From contig CAVXXB010000016.1 of assembly GCA_963765585.1 (NCBI GenBank), positions 1 through 64,000 on the forward strand: a stretch of DNA of 64,000 nt. Reading direction: 5' to 3'. The stretch is from CAVXXB01 sp963765585. GTDB lineage: Bacteria > Calditrichota > Calditrichia > JAJRVZ01. Under the pieces are notes generated by a model. It was not told where the DNA came from, did not search any database, and saw only the letters and a program-made list of their open reading frames with translations. Each line of letters opens with the position of its first letter. Positions within the stretch are counted from its first letter, which is position 1. Shown in pieces: positions 1 to 9,700 of the stretch. A program made the position numbers and the translations under genes.

Positions 1-42
1 GTTATCATTAAATTTTGAAAATTTAGACGAAGGACAAAATAA

Positions 43-1094
43 ATGAAGATACTTCTCACCGGAGTTGCTGGCTTTATTGGGTATCATGTTGCCGCTAAAT
101 TAGTGGAGCAAGATATTGAAATTATTACACTGGATATCATAAATGACTACTACGATATCAATCTAAAATATGACCGGCTCAAATCGCTGGGAATATCACA
201 ATCAAATATTAACAATGATTCTTCTGTGCAGAGTACAGATTACGCTCAATTATCATTTTTCAAGACGGACCTGACTAAGAAAGACAAATTAAACGAAATA
301 TTTTTGAATAATGATATAGATGTTATCATTCACCTGGCAGCCCAGGCCGGTGTGCGCTATTCACTAACCAATCCTCATGCCTATATCGATAGTAATATCA
401 TTGGGTTTATAAATATTCTTGAGATGGCCCGACATCATAAAGTAAAACATCTCGTCTATGCCAGCCACTCTTCAGTATATGGAATGAATGAAAACATGCC
501 ATTCTCAGTTCACGACAATGTTGATCACCCGCTCAGTCTGTATGCCGCGAGTAAAAAATCAAATGAACTCATGGCCCATACTTATAGCCATCTCTATAAT
601 GTGCCTACAACAGGTCTGCGTTTTTTACGGTTTATGGCCCCTGGGGTCGTCCCGATATGGCTCTTTTTATATTTACCAAAGCAATTCTTGAAGGAAAACC
701 GATCGAAATTTTCAATAATGGCAATATGCAGCGAGATTTTACATACGTTGATGATATAGTTGAAGGTATTGTCAGGGTGGCACATAAACCACCCACAGGT
801 AATCCGGACTGGTCTGGTAAAAACCCCGATCCGGGTACATCACGAGCGCCATACCAGATCTATAATATCGGAAATAATTCTCCCGTCAAACTGATGGATT
901 TTATTAAAGCCATTGAAACAGCCACCGGTATAAAGGCGGACAAAGAGTATAAACCAATGCAAGCAGGTGATGTTCCGGCCACCTATGCCGATGTTTCGGA
1001 TCTGGTTCGTGATATCGATTATAAACCGGCCACTTCAATCCAGGATGGTGTTAACAAATTTGTCACCTGGTATCGTGATTATTATAAAATGTAG
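43..1094 (+). CDS. UDP-sugar epimerase (UDP-glucuronate 4-epimerase-like), one frameshift
   Basis: Short-chain-dehydrogenase sugar-nucleotide epimerase of about 350 residues, probably making a UDP-sugar precursor for surface polysaccharide in the cytoplasm. The Rossmann motif GVAGFIG is at residues 7-13, the catalytic Ser is in ASHSSVYG and the Tyr/Lys pair in YAASK. The frame breaks at the T-run 621-626. Adding one T restores the usual FFTVYGPWGRPDMALF stretch and joins the second frame, which carries RDFTYVDD and ends at 1094. AAGGAC precedes the ATG. The neighbouring rfbA and rfbB on the other strand support a polysaccharide role. The exact substrate is inferred from family likeness only; the break looks like a homopolymer error. 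Confidence 0.85.
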
Positions 1095-1174
1095 AACGGA
1101 TAAGCAGGCCAAAGGCCCAAGGCTAAATATCAAAGAATACAGTCCTCAGCACCAAAGTCCCTAAGAATAAATGA

Positions 1175-1285
1175 AATGTAGAATGTAAAATGTAAAATTT
1201 AGAATTTAAAAGGAAATTATGATACTCAGTTAAAAGTTCTTTTCCATTTTGCATTCTTAAATCAACATTCTACATTTTACATTAA
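1175..1285. repeat. Inverted heptamer arms (TAAAATG/TAGAATT type)
   Basis: A left arm of degenerate TAGAATG/TAAAATG heptamers (about 1175-1211) and an inverted right arm of ATTCTAC/ATTTTAC units (about 1243-1285) surround a core of about 30 bp. The gap upstream (1100-1165) also holds short AGGCC- and GTCCCTAA-like units. No gene is seen here. Confidence 0.65.
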
Positions 1286-1530
1286 AAAAATGACTCAATA
1301 ATTCTAAGCAAATACTCCCATACTCCGATTTAACCAACGGTAATCCAATTGTTCAAAGCTGTTGCTCATCGATAACTCCCATCCGATAGGCAATTTCCTC
1401 CACACATCCAACCTTAAGTCCCTGTCGTTCTTCTATCGTTTTTATAAATACGGTGGCATCGGTCAGCGAACCATGGGTGCCGGTGTCCAGCCAGGCATAG
1501 CCACGTCCCATAATTTCCAAGTACGCTCTC
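1284..1530 (-). pseudogene. Decayed C-terminal fragment of a second rfbA
   Basis: Reading right to left, the segment encodes EIMGRGYAWLDTGTHGSL and the following residues through GCVEEIAYRMG, almost identical to the C-terminal third of the rfbA gene at 2528-3401. After the codons for EQQL comes a TGA, then the decayed tail with VKSEYG, and a one-base loss before EYLLRIIES. Homology to RfbA ends abruptly at the EIMGRG position, so about two thirds of the gene is missing. It is most likely a remnant of a duplicated or recombined rfbA. Confidence 0.8.
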
Positions 1531-1609
1531 CTACCATACAAATTCTATAAATTCGAGAGCAAAACAAACAATTTATAAAAAATCAAAATGACTGTATTGT
1601 ATTTGCCCA

Positions 1610-1834
1610 CTATTTTTTTGTTTTCAGTTCTTCTCTTATCTGTCTCAGTAACATGGCAATTACAAATATTAAGAGTACTCCGGAAAACTCTATAATTCGA
1701 CCGGGGGAATATGCTGAAAATGAATAAGTCCAGCCAAATAATTCGATAAATCGGGCCCATAATGCAAAAACCAAAAGTGCAATTGCCATCAGGAAAAATA
1801 TCCGGGGCATCATTAAATATATTTTTTCAAGCAT
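1610..1834 (-). CDS. Small membrane protein, two predicted helices
   Basis: A 74-residue protein not recognised as a known family. Two hydrophobic segments are visible: residues 10-32 and a second around residues 50-64 (VLLIFVIAMLL), followed by a basic tail ending KTKK, so it is probably an inner-membrane hairpin. AAAGGAATAG upstream of the ATG is a reasonable ribosome binding site. It starts 24 bp after the lipoprotein gene that ends at 1858 on the same strand, so the two are likely co-transcribed. Confidence 0.5.
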   Translation of the reverse strand: MLEKIYLMMPRIFFLMAIALLVFALWARFIELFGWTYSFSAYSPGRIIEFSGVLLIFVIAMLLRQIREELKTKK

Positions 1835-1857
1835 GATTCTATTCCTTTTGTTAATAA

Positions 1858-2145
1858 TTAATTACGATCTATAATCCATACATTTTTAGGCACGATGCCT
1901 TTACCATAATTGACTTGTACCATTCTAATAGTATTTCCAGTGTCTTCAAACCACAAATGTGCTATTCCAGGTTTTGCAGAAGTTACCGATACTAATTTTC
2001 CATACTCCAGGGGAATGCTTGTCTGGTTTGTTAATTTTGCTTCAGTCAAATCAAATGCCGGATCAGGTGGCGGAATACGTTCACAGGAAAGTGCCAGGCA
2101 AATCAGGCATAAAAGTGAAATAGCGAGTAAGATTTGAGCTCTCAT
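1858..2145 (-). CDS. Small lipoprotein of unknown function
   Basis: A 95-residue protein with a clear lipoprotein signal: a hydrophobic stretch, then LALSC at residues 17-21 with Cys as the lipidated residue and a proline-rich linker (RIPPPDP). The mature part of about 75 residues matches no family I recognise. GGGAGGA lies seven bases before the ATG and is one of the better ribosome binding sites in the window. It is followed closely by a small membrane protein gene, suggesting a two-gene envelope operon. Function unknown. Confidence 0.65.
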   Translation of the reverse strand: MRAQILLAISLLCLICLALSCERIPPPDPAFDLTEAKLTNQTSIPLEYGKLVSVTSAKPGIAHLWFEDTGNTIRMVQVNYGKGIVPKNVWIIDRN

Positions 2146-2527
2146 AAAATCCTCCCGGGTAAATGTTCATAAATAAGTGATAATGACGAATAATTTATAC
2201 GGTTCAAATTATCAATGTGCCATAACTAATTATAATACGATATAAATATTGTTCAGATTCGATAAAAACAAACATTTCGCGGGCAGGTAAGAAATATGAA
2301 ATAATATAATAAACTATTTGTATCTAACATAGTTATTTTCGGATTATAACCTGCAAATATTGAAAGTAATCTTAGAAATAAAATTTAGAATTATGAATGT
2401 AGAATTTTGAATTCAGAAGTGTGATGTCAGATTATTAATATCCTGTTCTTATTTAGTGAAGGAAAGGATAATGGTACGAAACTCATGAAGTATGTTATTT
2501 TTAACTTCGAACTTCGAAATTCGAAAT
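2146..2527. repeat. Intergenic gap with weak heptamer arms
   Basis: AT-rich gap without a supported gene. It holds short TAGAATT-like units (about 2380-2415) and inverted TTCGAAA units at 2500-2533. The latter begin at the rfbA stop codon, so the TGA of rfbA is part of the repeat. Confidence 0.5.
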
Positions 2528-3401
2528 TCAATATTTCTTTTCAATAATCCGCAATAGATATTCTCCATACTCCGATTTGACAAGTGCAATGCAATCTTCT
2601 CTCAGCTGCTTTTCACTGATATATCCCATCCGATAAGCAATTTCCTCCACACAACCCACCTTAAGTCCCTGACGTTCTTCAATCGTTTTTATAAAAACTG
2701 TGGCATCGGCCAGTGAACCATGGGTACCGGTATCCAGCCAGGCATAGCCCCGTCCCATAATTTCCACATTCAGTTCACCCCAATCCAGATAGACTTTGTT
2801 CACATCCGTAATTTCCAATTCGCCGCGGGGGGATGGCTTTAGATTTTTTGCAATCTCAATTACCCGGTTATCATAAAAATACAAACCGGTGACGGCATAA
2901 TTTGATTTTGGCTGAACAGGTTTTTCTTCGATGCTGATGGCTTTTTGATTCTGGTCAAAAGAGACCACGCCATATCGTTCCGGATCGCGTACATAATAGC
3001 CAAATACACTTGCCCCTTTTGGCCTTTTGGCCGCCTGGCCTAATATTTCGGGTAATCCATGTCCATAAAACAGATTATCTCCAAGAATCAGACACACACT
3101 GTCGCTGCCTACAAACTTCTCACCTATAATAAATGCCTGTGCTAGTCCTTCCGGTTTTGGTTGTATGGCATATTTGATTTTAAGACCCAAATGACTGCCA
3201 TCGTTTAATAACGATTGAAATAATGTCTTTATCCTGAGGTGTTGTTATGATCAATATATCTTTGATTCCTGCCAGCATCAGTGTGGAGAGTGGATAATAG
3301 ATCATTGGTTTGTCATAGACCGGCAATAGTTGCTTGCTGACTACATGGGTAATGGGATACAGCCTCGTCCCGGATCCGCCTGCAAGAATGATACCTTTCA
3401 T
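2528..3401 (-). CDS. rfbA: Glucose-1-phosphate thymidylyltransferase, one frameshift
   Basis: RfbA/RmlA makes dTDP-glucose from glucose 1-phosphate and dTTP, the first step toward dTDP-rhamnose and related sugars. The N-terminus carries the nucleotidyltransferase signature LAGGSGTRLYP, then KQLLPVYDKPMIYYPLS; the middle has LILGDNLFYG and later EEKP and EITDVN. Total length is about 290 residues, normal for the family. One base change near 3215-3225 shifts the frame: the first frame ends in RWQSFGS while the other supplies NDGSHLGLKIKYAIQPKPEG. It lies just beyond rfbB on the same strand, the usual dTDP-sugar pair. A truncated second copy lies at 1284-1530. Confidence 0.92.
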
Positions 3402-3441
3402 GAATATTCCCTATAAGAATTGTATTTGTTTTCACCTTAAC

Positions 3442-3526
3442 TGTCATCCTGAGTCCGCCATCCGGCGGACGAAGGATCCCCTCTTATGGAGATTCTTCAC
3501 TCCGCTGCGCTTCGTTCAGAATGACA
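3442..3526. repeat. Palindromic element with TGTCATCC-type ends
   Basis: A palindrome-rich element between rfbA and rfbB. The outer ends are TGTCATCCTGAG and, inverted, TCAGAATGACA. Inside is the hairpin GTCCGCC-ATCC-GGCGGAC (3453-3470). Related TGTCAT...ATGACA elements occur near 22.6, 23.8, 28.7 and 32.5 kb. Confidence 0.55.
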
Positions 3527-3548
3527 AATGTTATAAATTTATTTGTTT

Positions 3549-4609
3549 TTAATCCAAGCCGCTCCAGGCGATAGAACCATCAAGAATATGATTACACCAT
3601 TGCTGGTTGTCAATATACCATTGTACTGTTTTCCGAATTCCCGTATCGAAAGATTCCGAAAGATTTCCAGTCTAATTCGGTCTCAATTTTAGCCGGATCG
3701 ATGGCATAACGCAAGTCGTGACCCGGCCTGTCTGCGACAAATGTAATCAGATCCTCATATTGCTCAGAGTTTGGTCTGGGCTTAATTTCATCCAGAGTTC
3801 TGCAAAGATGCTTTACAATATCAAGGTTTGTTTGCTCATTCTGAGAGCCGATATTATAGGTTTCGCCGATCCTTCCGGTTTCCAGAACCGCGATAAGCGC
3901 CCGGACATGATCCTCTACATATAACCAGTCGCGAATATTTTTACCCTCGCCATAAACCGGGATTGGTTTTTCTTGAAGTGCATTCAGAATTACCACCGGA
4001 ATTAATTTTTCCGGGAATTGATACGGCCCGTAGTTATTTGAGCAGTTTGTGATCAGGACTGGCAGGCCATAGGTATGATGCCAGGCGCGGACAAAATGAT
4101 CCGATGAGGCTTTGCTGGCAGAGTAGGGTGAATTGGGTTGATATGGGGTTGATTCGGTAAAATAGTCCTTCCGCGTCCTAATGTTCCAAATACTTCATCA
4201 GTCGAAACATGTAGGAATCGAAAGTGATTGCTTTGCTGTTTACAGACAAATCATTCCAGAATTTTGTTGCCGAATCAAGCAAAGTAAAGGTACCAACTAC
4301 ATTGGTTTGGATAAATTCAGCCGGGCCATCAATGGAGCGATCAACATGCGATTCCGCAGCCAGATGCATTAAAGCACCTGGAGCATATTTACTAAATATC
4401 GAAGTGATTTTATCCTTATCGCATATGTCAGCCTGTTCAAAAACATAGTTTGGATGATCCTGAATCTCTGCCAGTGAATTTAAATTTCCGGCATAGGTAA
4501 GTTTATCTACATTGATCACTTTGTAATCTGTGTTTTTTAATAAATATTTGACCAGGTTTGATCCGATAAACCCGGCACCGCCGGTAACTATTATTGTATT
4601 TTTATTCAT
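3549..4609 (-). CDS. rfbB: dTDP-glucose 4,6-dehydratase, three frameshifts
   Basis: RfbB/RmlB converts dTDP-glucose to dTDP-4-keto-6-deoxyglucose. The start shows the NAD motif GGAGFIGS and LAAESHVDRSIDGP. HVSTDEVFG, with the catalytic Thr-Asp-Glu, appears in a second frame, and PYSASKASSDHFVRAW (Tyr and Lys) in a third. The frame breaks near 4218, near 4155 and near 3660. The last is consistent with one extra T in a T-run; correcting it extends the protein through WYIDNQQWCNHILDG to a stop at 3549. Corrected length is about 350 residues, normal for the family. Three indels in one gene is the highest density in the window, so genuine inactivation cannot be excluded. Confidence 0.88.
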
Positions 4610-4745
4610 AATGTCAGTTTAATTTTGAACCACAGAGTACACAGAAAAAAATAATAATTTATATATCTCCGTTCACACTGGTATTACATTTGATTTATTA
4701 TCAAATTAAAAGAATATATATATTATAGCAAAAAAAGAATTTAAC

Positions 4746-4874
4746 GACCCACCCCCTGACCCCCTCCCTCCCTTCGGCATGGAGGGGGAAAAATAAGGTG
4801 AGTATTGATACTATGAAGTCCCCTCCTTGCTGTCCGGCGTAGCCGGATGGAGGGAGGGGATTTAGGGGTGGGTC
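4746..4874. repeat. Long C/G-rich inverted repeat
   Basis: The element begins GACCCACCCC and ends GGGGTGGGTC. Inside, CCCTCCCTCCC-type and GGAGGGAGGGG-type tracts face each other. The same sequence type reappears at about 13460-13490, where it supplies the end of a PIN-domain gene. Confidence 0.6.
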
Positions 4875-4888
4875 ATTAGGAGAACATC

Positions 4889-5736
4889 ATGACAGCAGTA
4901 TTATTACTTTCCTGCCCCGACCGCAGCGGCCTGGTGGCCAGACTTTCCCACTTCATATTTGAACGTGGTGGCAATATTCTTGATCTGGATGAACATGTGG
5001 ATACGGACGATGGTACCTTTTTCATCCGGATTGCCTGGGATATGGAAAAATTTACTATTTCACCCAGATGATTTGATAAAAGCATTTCAACCTTTGGCCG
5101 ATGAATTTAAAGCCACCTGGGAAATTAAATATATGGAGCAAAAAAAGAGAGTGGCCATTTTTGTTTCCAAATATGATCATTGTCTGCGTGAAATACTATG
5201 GCGCTTTCATTCAGGCGAATATAATATTGATATTCCACTTATTATCTCCAATCATCCGGATCTAGAAGAATTGGCGACGCAGTATAATATCCCATTTCAT
5301 ATCTTTTCAATTTCAAAAGAAAATAAAAATGATCAGGAAGCACAGGAAATTCAATTATTAAGAACAAATAAAATTGATACAATCGTTTTGGCGCGGTATA
5401 TGCAAATCTTATCACCAGAATTTTGTAAAAAATTTCCCCAATCAGATCATAAATATCCATCATTCATTTTTACCCGCCTTTATGGGCGGAGATCCCTATC
5501 GCCAGGCATACCAGAGAGGGGTGAAAATAATCGGCGCCACCAGCCATTATGTGACTGAAGATCTGGATGAAGGTCCGATCATTGAGCAGGATATTATTAA
5601 GATTTCCCATAAAGATTCATTAAAAAACCTGAAACAAAAAGGTCGTGATCTGGAGCGGCTCGTGCTTGCCAGGGCACTGCACCATCATTTTGAGAACCGG
5701 ATCATTGGTAAAGGGAAGAAAGACGATTGTGTTTGA
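4889..5736 (+). CDS. purU: Formyltetrahydrofolate deformylase, two frameshifts
   Basis: PurU hydrolyses 10-formyl-THF to formate and THF, balancing the one-carbon pool. The first 80 residues form an ACT domain (LLSCPDRSGLVARLS...GGNILDLDEH). The catalytic formyltransferase-like part has HHSFLPAF and SHYVTEDLDEGPIIEQ with the active-site His and Asp. The frame breaks twice, each time consistent with one extra C: in CCC near 5060 (restoring SPDDLIKAF) and in CCCC near 5440 (restoring KKFPNQIINIHHSF). After correction the protein is 281 residues, the normal size. AGGAG lies 8 bases before the ATG. Confidence 0.92.
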
Positions 5737-5782
5737 TTGATGTTTAAAAGCGACAAAGAGACAGAGGTTTGGCGTGCCAAGC

Positions 5783-6105
5783 CAGTCCCTGAGTACCTAA
5801 GTCCCTGAGTCCCTGGAAAAGGGGCAAAAGGCAAAGAGGATAACAGGAAAAACGAGTAGAATATAATAATGTGAATTCATTAGACAATTATCATCCCTAA
5901 CTCCTCATTTCTAATCCCTAATTTAAAAGTGGCCGTCAAAAATTTGCCGGATGACCGGTGAATATAATAAGAGCCATTGAATAAATTCCGTTAAGAAAAA
6001 TATTTTTTTCAAGGAATTTGTTCAATGGCTCACCGGATGGTAGATAGGTAAATTTTTGTCGAGCCTTGATTTTTGGTTCTTTTTCATCAAGAAAAAAGAA
6101 CAAAG
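5783..6105. repeat. Intergenic repeats between purU and asnB-like gene
   Basis: The 500 bp gap holds GTCCCTGA octamers (5783-5816), a few CCCTAA units (about 5902-5925), an imperfect inverted repeat of about 140 bp (5929-6068) whose centre pairs GAGCCATTGAATAAATTCC with its near-complement, and a hairpin GTTCTTTTT/AAAAAGAAC (about 6075-6101). No credible gene is seen. Confidence 0.55.
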
Positions 6106-6240
6106 AAAATTTAATTGGGGTGATTGTTTTAATTAATTCGAAGAACATTTCTGCGATATAAGCAAAAATCTATTATACCGTCAGATAGAAGAGCAATAAT
6201 ATATTCAATATATCCAGAGTGGTCGACATGTAATATCGAC

Positions 6241-8078
6241 CTACATATGTTTCTTTATCCACATCTCCGTAAACAACCCACCCCATAAGAAATTCAAAAT
6301 CGCATGCCGTAAATTTTTTCCATCTAAAGCATCATTCAATAACCCATCAATTATTTTTGCCGGAACGATCTGACTGACATGACTATCTGAAGAAAGTAAT
6401 ATATCCCTGACCATATCGTTAAAATTCTTCGAAGTCAGCCAGGTTTTAAATGGGGGTACAAAACCGCTTTTCTTACGGTATATAAAATCCTGCGGCATGA
6501 ATTCTTCAAGCATACGTTTTAACGGCCATTTGACAACGCCGTTATTTACTTTCGCTTGCCAGGGAATCTTACCTTGTTCAACCAGGATATCACGCCAGAT
6601 GAAGGGATATATGATTCGGATTCCAAGATTTTCACCCACTGAATATGCTTTGGCTGCCCATCTCCGGCTGTTGACATGCATCAATTGCCGGATTGTCGTA
6701 TTGGCTTCATAACTCAAGCCACTGATATCATCTGTTACATTTGAAAAAACTTCATCCATCGTATTCGTAACAATCCTGTCCCATTCTTTATAGTTATCCA
6801 ATTGTAGAAAATTTGTCGGGGTTAATGTCAGAAAATAATTGTTTGGATTAGATTCCTGCGTATCGGACAGAGCGAGAAGACGAGTTAATATTGTACTTTG
6901 GGATTCTATCTTCCAACTTTCGGAGTTACTGTAAATTGATGCGATCATTTTTTTCATAACACCCGGAAACATGTGCTTCATCTTCATTTTGGTCTGTGTC
7001 ATTAAATCAGGAAAACCAAAGCAATCATCACCGCCGTTTCCTTCAATGAGTATATGTGACATCTCTGGCATGTTCTTTCATAAACTTTAGGATAAATACA
7101 ATCGGCAAACTTGAAAAGTCTGAAAACGGATGTCCGGTTAGCGCCACTGCATCATCTAATGTACTCAGAACATCTTTCTCAGCATCCATTTTTCCGATTA
7201 AGAAATTACAGTTGATTTTATTTGCCAGGGCTTCTGCATACGCAAATTCCGGATCTTCTTTACCGAAAATGCAATTAATGGCATCAAATCGATTTGTACT
7301 TACCTGATTCAAATACGAAGCGTATAAACTGGAATCAATTCCACCGCTGATCAATATCGCCGGGTTATATTTCGATAAAAATTCTGCAGATCTAATCAAA
7401 CTTTCTTTTGCCGGCGCAAGATATGTATCGAGATCGTCATTTACTTTAAGATGATCACTGGGAAACTCAAATTTAAAGTATGGATTAGTTTGAAAATTAT
7501 TTGTATTCAGTTCGAACGAGAGATAGTGCCCTGCAGGTACAGCTGATATATTTTCGCTGATTGTCATCGGTTCCGGAGCTGCCCCATATTTTAATATGGC
7601 AAATATGGCGATATCGTTGATTTCGAAGGGAAGTACTCTGAGTAGGAACCGTATATCAGAACAAAATATAATTCCATTTTCTAACTGACAATAATAAATA
7701 CGGCCATTTCCGGCACGATTAGATACAAGATACAGAGCAGAGTTTTCATTTCTGCTATCAAGTACAATTAAACGGTATTCACTTACAATATCGTTGAATA
7801 GATTGGTTTTTCTATTTATAAATATATTTTCTATATCCGGACTCATCTCAATCTGTTTATATCCTGCATCGGAATCCTCGCAGACAAGTAAATCCTGACT
7901 AATAAATGTCAAATTTCCTGAATTAAATCAAAGATGGCTTTGAATCCGGATAGGGATTATCATGAAAGAGTACACCGGAGACTCCAATTTTTATTTGCTC
8001 AAAAGACTGATCCAATGCAGTGTTGAGCTTTTGAGTTACCTCCTCATTCTTTTTAGTATATAAATAACCTCCAATCAT
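6241..8078 (-). CDS. Asparagine-synthetase-like amidotransferase without glutaminase Cys, two frameshifts
   Basis: An AsnB-family protein of about 610 residues. The synthetase domain has the PP-loop SGGIDSS and EGNGGDDCFGF. The true N-terminus is probably the ATG at 8078 (MIGGYLYTKK), which overlaps the stop of the VanZ gene as ATGA. This frame runs to KPSLI, then breaks at a T-run near 7925 and continues as NSGNLTFISQDLL. A second break lies near 7065 (KEHARD to MPEMSHILIEG). Class II glutaminases need Cys at position 2; here position 2 is Ile, so glutamine hydrolysis is probably lost, as in lasso-peptide cyclases and several polysaccharide-locus AsnB homologues. Without the upstream extension the gene would start at a TTG at 7912. 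Substrate unknown. Confidence 0.78.
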
Positions 8079-9370
8079 ATGCGAATCCCTTCCTCTAAAA
8101 CAGAATTTTTCTTCCAGTGACTACAAATCAATGTACCTAAAATTGTACCAGCAATAGCACCAAGTATATCAGTAATATCTGCATATCTGCCAGACACCCA
8201 GATCTGCATAAACTCAAGAGATGAGGAAATTATCAAACCGATAACTGCAATAAAGAAAATGTTAGTACGCTGATCATCACGAGAATAAATGTATCTGAGA
8301 ATAAATCCCATTGGAAGATATATTAACATTGACTCTATAAAATTGGCCAATGCCAGAAATGTCGTACGCTCATAATATGCTAAGAACGGAATCCAATTAA
8401 AGTTACCGGCCTTGTCCTCGAATTTATAAGGGCTAAGTACCTGCAGACCGGCAGAAACAAAAGTTGCCAAAATTATTGCGAAGGCCCAAAAGTTGCCCGG
8501 GACATTCTTTAATCTGATACGCGAGAAAAATGATCCAAAATAAGTAGCCGCCAATATGACTAAGGCATCCTGAAAACTGGGCATCCTGGATTGCACTATA
8601 ATTTGACTCATTTCGAAGAATAATCCTATTAGTGAACTAAGGAAAAACCCCTTTGTATAAAAGTCGCGTAAATTTATTCTTTTTAACCAGAGGCTACAAA
8701 CATAACCGAGAAAGAATAGGCGGATAAAAACAACGGCTTCATCACTAAAAACGCTGTTAAATTCCACTGGATTTTTAATGAGATATTTTATTTGTGATCC
8801 GACTACCCCAACATCAAGTGTAAAATCGAATGGTTGGAGTGCGCCAATAGCTACGATGATGCTTGTGATCAGTACTAAATAAAAGTATTTATCATTACGA
8901 AATTTTTGGATTTGTTCAATGTGGATAAATTTTGAATAAGTGCCTAACAAAAGAAAAGCTAAGGCAGCGCCAATAAAAGCACCCGCCGAATTAGTTAGAA
9001 TATCCGTAATAGATGAAGTTCTGTCATTGGTGAAAAGTTGTAGAACTTCTACAAAACCGCTTACTATCGAACCCAAGAGAGTAAGTTTTATAATATGTCG
9101 TATCTTGCTATCGTACTTAATTGAAAAAACGCCCAAAAAGCCAAATGGAATAAAGAACAGAATATTCTGAACCATATCAGGGATTGAAGCCCTGCTGCCG
9201 TCTGAGTCTATAAACGGAATCCAATTAATATTGGAAACATTTGCGGCGAATGATCCTTTATCCGGAGATAGATTGAAGGGGATCAAAGTTCCATAAATAA
9301 TGAAAAATATAAAAATGATCCAAAGGATTCTGAATGTACTATGATTTATATCCTGGGTAGTTGTTGACAT
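8075..9370 (-). CDS. Tandem VanZ-domain membrane protein
   Basis: A 431-residue integral membrane protein with two VanZ-like units. The first spans about residues 15-145 (GTLIPFNLSP, NINWIPF, FVEVLQLF, DILTNSAGAFIG). The second spans about residues 305-420 (FNWIPFLAYY, SLEFMQIW, DITDILGAIAGT). The repeated WIPF, E-LQ and DI-G signatures are those of the VanZ family, which is linked to glycopeptide tolerance and often found near polysaccharide or exosortase genes. The stop overlaps the start of the AsnB-like gene (ATGA), implying translational coupling and a shared role. The start used has AAGGAT upstream. Specific function unknown. Confidence 0.85.
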   Translation of the reverse strand: MSTTTQDINHSTFRILWIIFIFFIIYGTLIPFNLSPDKGSFAANVSNINWIPFIDSDGSRASIPDMVQNILFFIPFGFLGVFSIKYDSKIRHIIKLTLLGSIVSGFVEVLQLFTNDRTSSITDILTNSAGAFIGAALAFLLLGTYSKFIHIEQIQKFRNDKYFYLVLITSIIVAIGALQPFDFTLDVGVVGSQIKYLIKNPVEFNSVFSDEAVVFIRLFFLGYVCSLWLKRINLRDFYTKGFFLSSLIGLFFEMSQIIVQSRMPSFQDALVILAATYFGSFFSRIRLKNVPGNFWAFAIILATFVSAGLQVLSPYKFEDKAGNFNWIPFLAYYERTTFLALANFIESMLIYLPMGFILRYIYSRDDQRTNIFFIAVIGLIISSSLEFMQIWVSGRYADITDILGAIAGTILGTLICSHWKKNSVLEEGIRI

Positions 9371-9700
9371 AATCGATATGTAATCCTTTTCTTGTTAAGT
9401 ACAGCGCCAATATGAATATATGTATGAACAAAATCTTATTTTGTGAAGGAGAGCACGAATTGGAGTAATCAAATTTATAACATAGTTTAAATATATAGCA
9501 ATGAATAGTCCAATTCAAACACTGATTTATTTTATCTCTTACCTTCTTTATGAGGTATAAGGTAGAACAGGAAAAATATTTCTTGCGATTTGCCATGGCT
9601 CTCTTTACCTTCAAAAACCTGCCTGAAAACGACATTTTTGCATTCACAAGGATATTAGTGTTATGGTTGAGATATATCCACTAAGCGAGGTGAATCATTT
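9371..9700. other. Intergenic gap with no supported gene
   Basis: The 330 bp divergent gap between the VanZ gene and the kinase gene probably holds both promoters. A 102-codon reading frame on the minus strand (9339-9647) overlaps the VanZ start and has no recognisable protein features. Confidence 0.4.

Noticed and set aside
5936..6148. 70-codon minus-strand frame
   Set aside because: Falls entirely within an inverted repeat and hairpin, so it is repeat-encoded.
6241..9370. Lasso-peptide biosynthetic cluster
   Set aside because: The AsnB-like protein resembles a cyclase only in lacking the glutaminase Cys; no precursor, leader peptidase or transporter gene lies beside it.
9339..9647. 102-codon minus-strand frame upstream of the VanZ gene
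   Set aside because: Overlaps the VanZ start, has no recognisable domain, signal or ribosome binding site and an odd composition.
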